From Proteobacteria bacterium UBA1847 (GTDB lineage: Bacteria; Pseudomonadota; Gammaproteobacteria; Steroidobacterales; Woeseiaceae), in the NCBI GenBank assembly GCA_002338605.1, contig DDIP01000071.1, positions 3,611 to 16,151 on the forward strand: a stretch of 12,541 bases of DNA. The letters run 5' to 3'. Within the stretch, counting starts at the first letter, position 1; every line of letters begins with the position of its first letter. Under the pieces are notes generated by a model. The model saw only the letters and a list, made by a program, of their open reading frames with translations, was not told the origin of the DNA and did no database searches. The translations under genes were made by a program, and so were the position numbers. Below are positions 10,595 through 12,541 of this stretch, one piece after another.

Positions 10595-11914
10595 CTAGCC
10601 GCCGGTAAATACCGGGATATTCAGCGTTTGGCCGATACGAATATTATCCGTCGACAGTTTGTTTGCCTGCCGAATTGCGGCAGGGCTGACATTGTAGCGC
10701 TCGGCAATTTCGGAAATCGTGTCGCCGCGCGAGATTACGTAACGGACCTGCTTTGTCGGCGTGCGGCGCAGTTCCATTGCGATCTTCGTATCCGGTGGCG
10801 GGTTGGTGTAATAGTAATCGCGGATGCCGGCAAGTATTGCGCTTGCCAGGCGGCCCTGGTGTCCGCGGTCGCGCAACTTGTTTTCTTCCGATGCATTCGA
10901 AATGAATCCGGTCTCGACAAGAATCGACGGCATTTCCGCAGAGGTTAGTACGAGAATCTCTTGTTGCTTCACCGATTTGGTGTGCATCTTCGCGACCCGG
11001 CTCATCTGGCGACTGACCTTGCCGCCAACGTCCAGGCTGGCGCTGAGCGCCGCGTTTTGCGACAAGTCGAACAGTACCGATGCCAGCACGCTGTCTTTGT
11101 CGTGCAGCGATACGCCACCGACACTGACCGGCGCCCTTTCCCGCTGCTGCATTGTTCGCGCCGCTTTCTTGCCCGCGCCAACCAGATTCAAGGCAAGTAC
11201 CGAGGCACCACTGGCGCTACGATCCTTGAATGCATCCGCGTGAACCGAAACGAACAAGTCCGCCTTGGCTTTGCTTGCAATGGCCATGCGTTCATTGTGT
11301 TCGACAAACACATCACGGTCGCGAATCAGGACTGCACTCATTCCGGGTTCGGCATTAATAATCCGCGCGAGCGCCTTGCTGATATCGAGCGCGATGTCTT
11401 TCTCTTTCGATCGCTTGCCCAACGCACCGGGGTCGTGCCCGCCGTGCCCGGCGTCAATCGCAATCACGATGTCGCGCCCCGGTCGGTAGCCTTCCGAGGC
11501 CCGCTTGACCGGTTCGAGGTTACCGGCACGATGCAGGTCGATCACCAGTCGATCGCCGTATTGCTGATTCGGCCCCGCGGTAAAACTGCGTGAGCGAACG
11601 GCCTGTGCGAGGTCGAGAACCACGCGCAACTGGCCATTGGAGCGTACCGCACTGCGGATGGAACGAACGGCGCCGACTCCCTGCGGCAGTCTTGACAATG
11701 AACTGGCCAGTCGACTGTCTTTCAAATCGATGACCAGCCGGTCGGGCCCGCGCAGCGTGAAGATGTTGTGATCGACGGATCGGCTGAGATCCAGGACGAC
11801 ACGTGTTTTGTCGTTTTCCGACCAAATACGGACATTTTCGACCGTTGAACCGGCATTTGCGGCGGCACTGAACAGCGCAAACAGGGAAAACAATGTCAGT
11901 TGCATACGGATCAT
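10595..11914 (-). CDS. amiB: N-acetylmuramoyl-L-alanine amidase AmiB
   Basis: This periplasmic zinc amidase cuts the bond between N-acetylmuramic acid and L-alanine to split septal peptidoglycan during cell separation. From the ATG at 11914 it has 439 residues: a signal peptide (MIRMQLTLFSLFALFSAAANA), an AMIN domain (about 22-130), an Amidase_3 domain (about 148-368) and a C-terminal LysM (about 390-436, RGDTISEIAERYNVSPAAI). Likely zinc and catalytic residues are His157 in DAGHGGHDPGA, Glu171, His225 in VSVHAD and Glu334 in VETGFIS. The segment between His225 and Glu334 contains the position where AmiA/B/C enzymes carry an autoinhibitory helix opened by EnvC or NlpD activators; that helix is inferred here. 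Other possible starts are ATG 11905 and TTG 11926, the latter close to GAAGG. The TTG at 11980 would add a hydrophilic extension before the signal peptide and is unlikely. Confidence 0.95.
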   Translation of the reverse strand: MIRMQLTLFSLFALFSAAANAGSTVENVRIWSENDKTRVVLDLSRSVDHNIFTLRGPDRLVIDLKDSRLASSLSRLPQGVGAVRSIRSAVRSNGQLRVVLDLAQAVRSRSFTAGPNQQYGDRLVIDLHRAGNLEPVKRASEGYRPGRDIVIAIDAGHGGHDPGALGKRSKEKDIALDISKALARIINAEPGMSAVLIRDRDVFVEHNERMAIASKAKADLFVSVHADAFKDRSASGASVLALNLVGAGKKAARTMQQRERAPVSVGGVSLHDKDSVLASVLFDLSQNAALSASLDVGGKVSRQMSRVAKMHTKSVKQQEILVLTSAEMPSILVETGFISNASEENKLRDRGHQGRLASAILAGIRDYYYTNPPPDTKIAMELRRTPTKQVRYVISRGDTISEIAERYNVSPAAIRQANKLSTDNIRIGQTLNIPVFTGG

Positions 11915-11952
11915 GAAAAAACGCAATGGCCTTCGCTGGATTATGTCCGACG

Positions 11953-11980
11953 AGTATACAAACCTTGCGGCAAAATCCAA
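11953..11980 (-). promoter_or_regulatory. Candidate sigma-70 promoter for amiB
   Basis: In the 100-bp gap between tsaE and amiB the minus strand shows TTGGAT (11980-11975), a 16-bp spacer and TATACT (11958-11953, five of six matches to TATAAT). The -35 match is poor (three of six), but the gap is AT-rich unlike its surroundings. It predicts a start about 30 bases before the amiB ATG. Confidence 0.35.
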
Positions 11981-11989
11981 GAGTTTTCA

Positions 11990-12005
11990 CTTCAATATTA
12001 TGAAG
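11990..12005. repeat. Interrupted palindrome upstream of the amiB promoter candidate
   Basis: CTTCA-ATATTA-TGAAG is a perfect 5-bp inverted repeat around a 6-base AT-rich centre. It lies 9 bp upstream of the proposed amiB -35 box and just after the tsaE stop. It could be an operator half-site pair or a small RNA hairpin. A repeat this short can occur by chance. Confidence 0.2.
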
Positions 12006-12014
12006 ATACCGGAC

Positions 12015-12467
12015 TTAGTTAATCTTCTGAATCAAAGCTCGCCCACGTTCGCTGAGCCCGCTGGCACAAACGGTTCGTCCGCTGACTTCGTAGCTGAACG
12101 CGAGATCGAGGTCGGCCCGCGCGACGATGCCCGGCGCCCGCTCAGGCCATTCAATCAGGCAGCAACCATCGTCCAGTTCGTCAAGCCCCAGGTAATGGAG
12201 CTCATCCTCGCTTGAAACTCGATATAAATCAATGTGATAAAAGAGCCCTGTCGACAGCGTGTAGGGTTCGACCAGCGTATAGGTCGGACTCGGAACCGTC
12301 CCCTGGTGACCCGCCGCTCGAATAAACGCGCGTGCAAAGGTGGATTTCCCCGCGCCGAGTTCGCCGCGGAGCAGCAAGGTCCACCCGGCAACGTCGGACG
12401 CCAGGGCGCGGTAAACCGCCTCGGCGAATGCAATTGTCGCCTGCTCATCTGCCAGGTGCCGTTTCAT
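12015..12467 (-). CDS. tsaE: tRNA threonylcarbamoyladenosine biosynthesis ATPase TsaE
   Basis: TsaE (YjeE) is the small ATPase that works with TsaB and TsaD to attach threonylcarbamoyl to A37 of tRNAs reading ANN codons (t6A). The 150 residues are typical. Motifs are the P-loop GELGAGKST (35-43), the SPTYTLVEPY segment (60-69), HIDLYR (78-83) and the LIEWPER segment (104-110). The ATG overlaps the nnr stop as ATGA, so translation is probably coupled to nnr. No clear ribosome site of its own is visible. It is followed by a 100-bp AT-rich gap before amiB. Confidence 0.97.
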   Translation of the reverse strand: MKRHLADEQATIAFAEAVYRALASDVAGWTLLLRGELGAGKSTFARAFIRAAGHQGTVPSPTYTLVEPYTLSTGLFYHIDLYRVSSEDELHYLGLDELDDGCCLIEWPERAPGIVARADLDLAFSYEVSGRTVCASGLSERGRALIQKIN

Positions 12468-12541
12468 GGATTGGCAACCCGGCGCAGCGCGTGGATGACC
12501 TCGGAGGCAAGCATGCCGCGCTCACCGCCAACGGCAGCGAG
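12464..12541 (-). CDS. nnr: Nnr, bifunctional NAD(P)H-hydrate repair enzyme (C-terminal 25 residues only)
   Basis: From the window edge the minus strand is open for 25 codons, ending in GERGMLASEVIHALRRVANP and a TGA. This matches the C-terminus of the YjeF/Nnr dehydratase domain, in which a GERGLLAxD-like motif precedes the end. Nnr repairs damaged NADH and NADPH hydrates by epimerase and ADP-dependent dehydratase activities. Its position directly before tsaE, with a 4-base ATGA overlap, is the standard order. The rest of the gene lies beyond the right end of the window. Confidence 0.85.
   Translation of the reverse strand, partial: LAAVGGERGMLASEVIHALRRVANP

Noticed and set aside
11915..11980. 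TTG at 11980 as the amiB start
   Set aside because: It would place a 22-residue hydrophilic extension before an obvious signal peptide and would overlap the candidate promoter.

Overview
This window is a gammaproteobacterial housekeeping locus at roughly 57 % GC (estimated by eye). Ten genes lie head to tail on the minus strand in the order nnr (end only), tsaE, amiB, mutL, miaA, hfq, hflX, hflK, hflC, a DUF2065/YjeT small membrane protein gene, purA. This is the classical hfq/mutL superoperon order of Escherichia coli and relatives, with DUF2065 directly before purA and no hisZ-type gene between them. On the plus strand, converging on purA, is one large secreted multidomain protein (choice-of-anchor B propeller, two Calx-beta domains, PKD-like domain, GlyGly-CTERM-like tail). 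That gene, together with an endonuclease-type MutL, points to an environmental, probably marine, gammaproteobacterium outside the Enterobacterales. Woeseiales-like lineages are a guess from family knowledge, not something the sequence proves.

Layout from left to right. Bases 1-2562 (+) hold the 3' part of the secreted protein gene. 2540-3832 (-) is purA, whose end overlaps the previous gene tail to tail by 23 bp. 3869-4057 (-) is the DUF2065 gene, too short for normal ORF calling and apparently starting on ATA. 4054-4926 (-) hflC and 4923-6065 (-) hflK overlap by ATGA. 6078-7397 (-) is hflX, with a TTG start under a strong ribosome site that lies inside a hairpin. 7433-7681 (-) is hfq, with a GTG start and an A-rich leader. 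7800-8732 (-) miaA, 8742-10496 (-) mutL, 10595-11914 (-) amiB, 12015-12467 (-) tsaE and 12464-12541 (-) the nnr end follow. No gene-free stretch exceeds about 120 bp, and I see no RNA gene, mobile element or CRISPR array.

The minus-strand genes join several core processes: metabolite repair (Nnr), tRNA modification at positions 37 (TsaE for t6A, MiaA for i6A), septal peptidoglycan splitting (AmiB), mismatch repair (MutL), RNA-chaperone regulation (Hfq), ribosome rescue (HflX), control of the FtsH protease (HflKC) and AMP synthesis (PurA). Four-base stop/start overlaps and short gaps imply long co-transcribed units with translational coupling. Candidate internal promoters lie before amiB and hfq. 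I found no previously undescribed multi-gene system. The items most worth checking are the ATA start of the DUF2065 gene, the hairpin over the hflX ribosome site, and the A-rich hfq leader.
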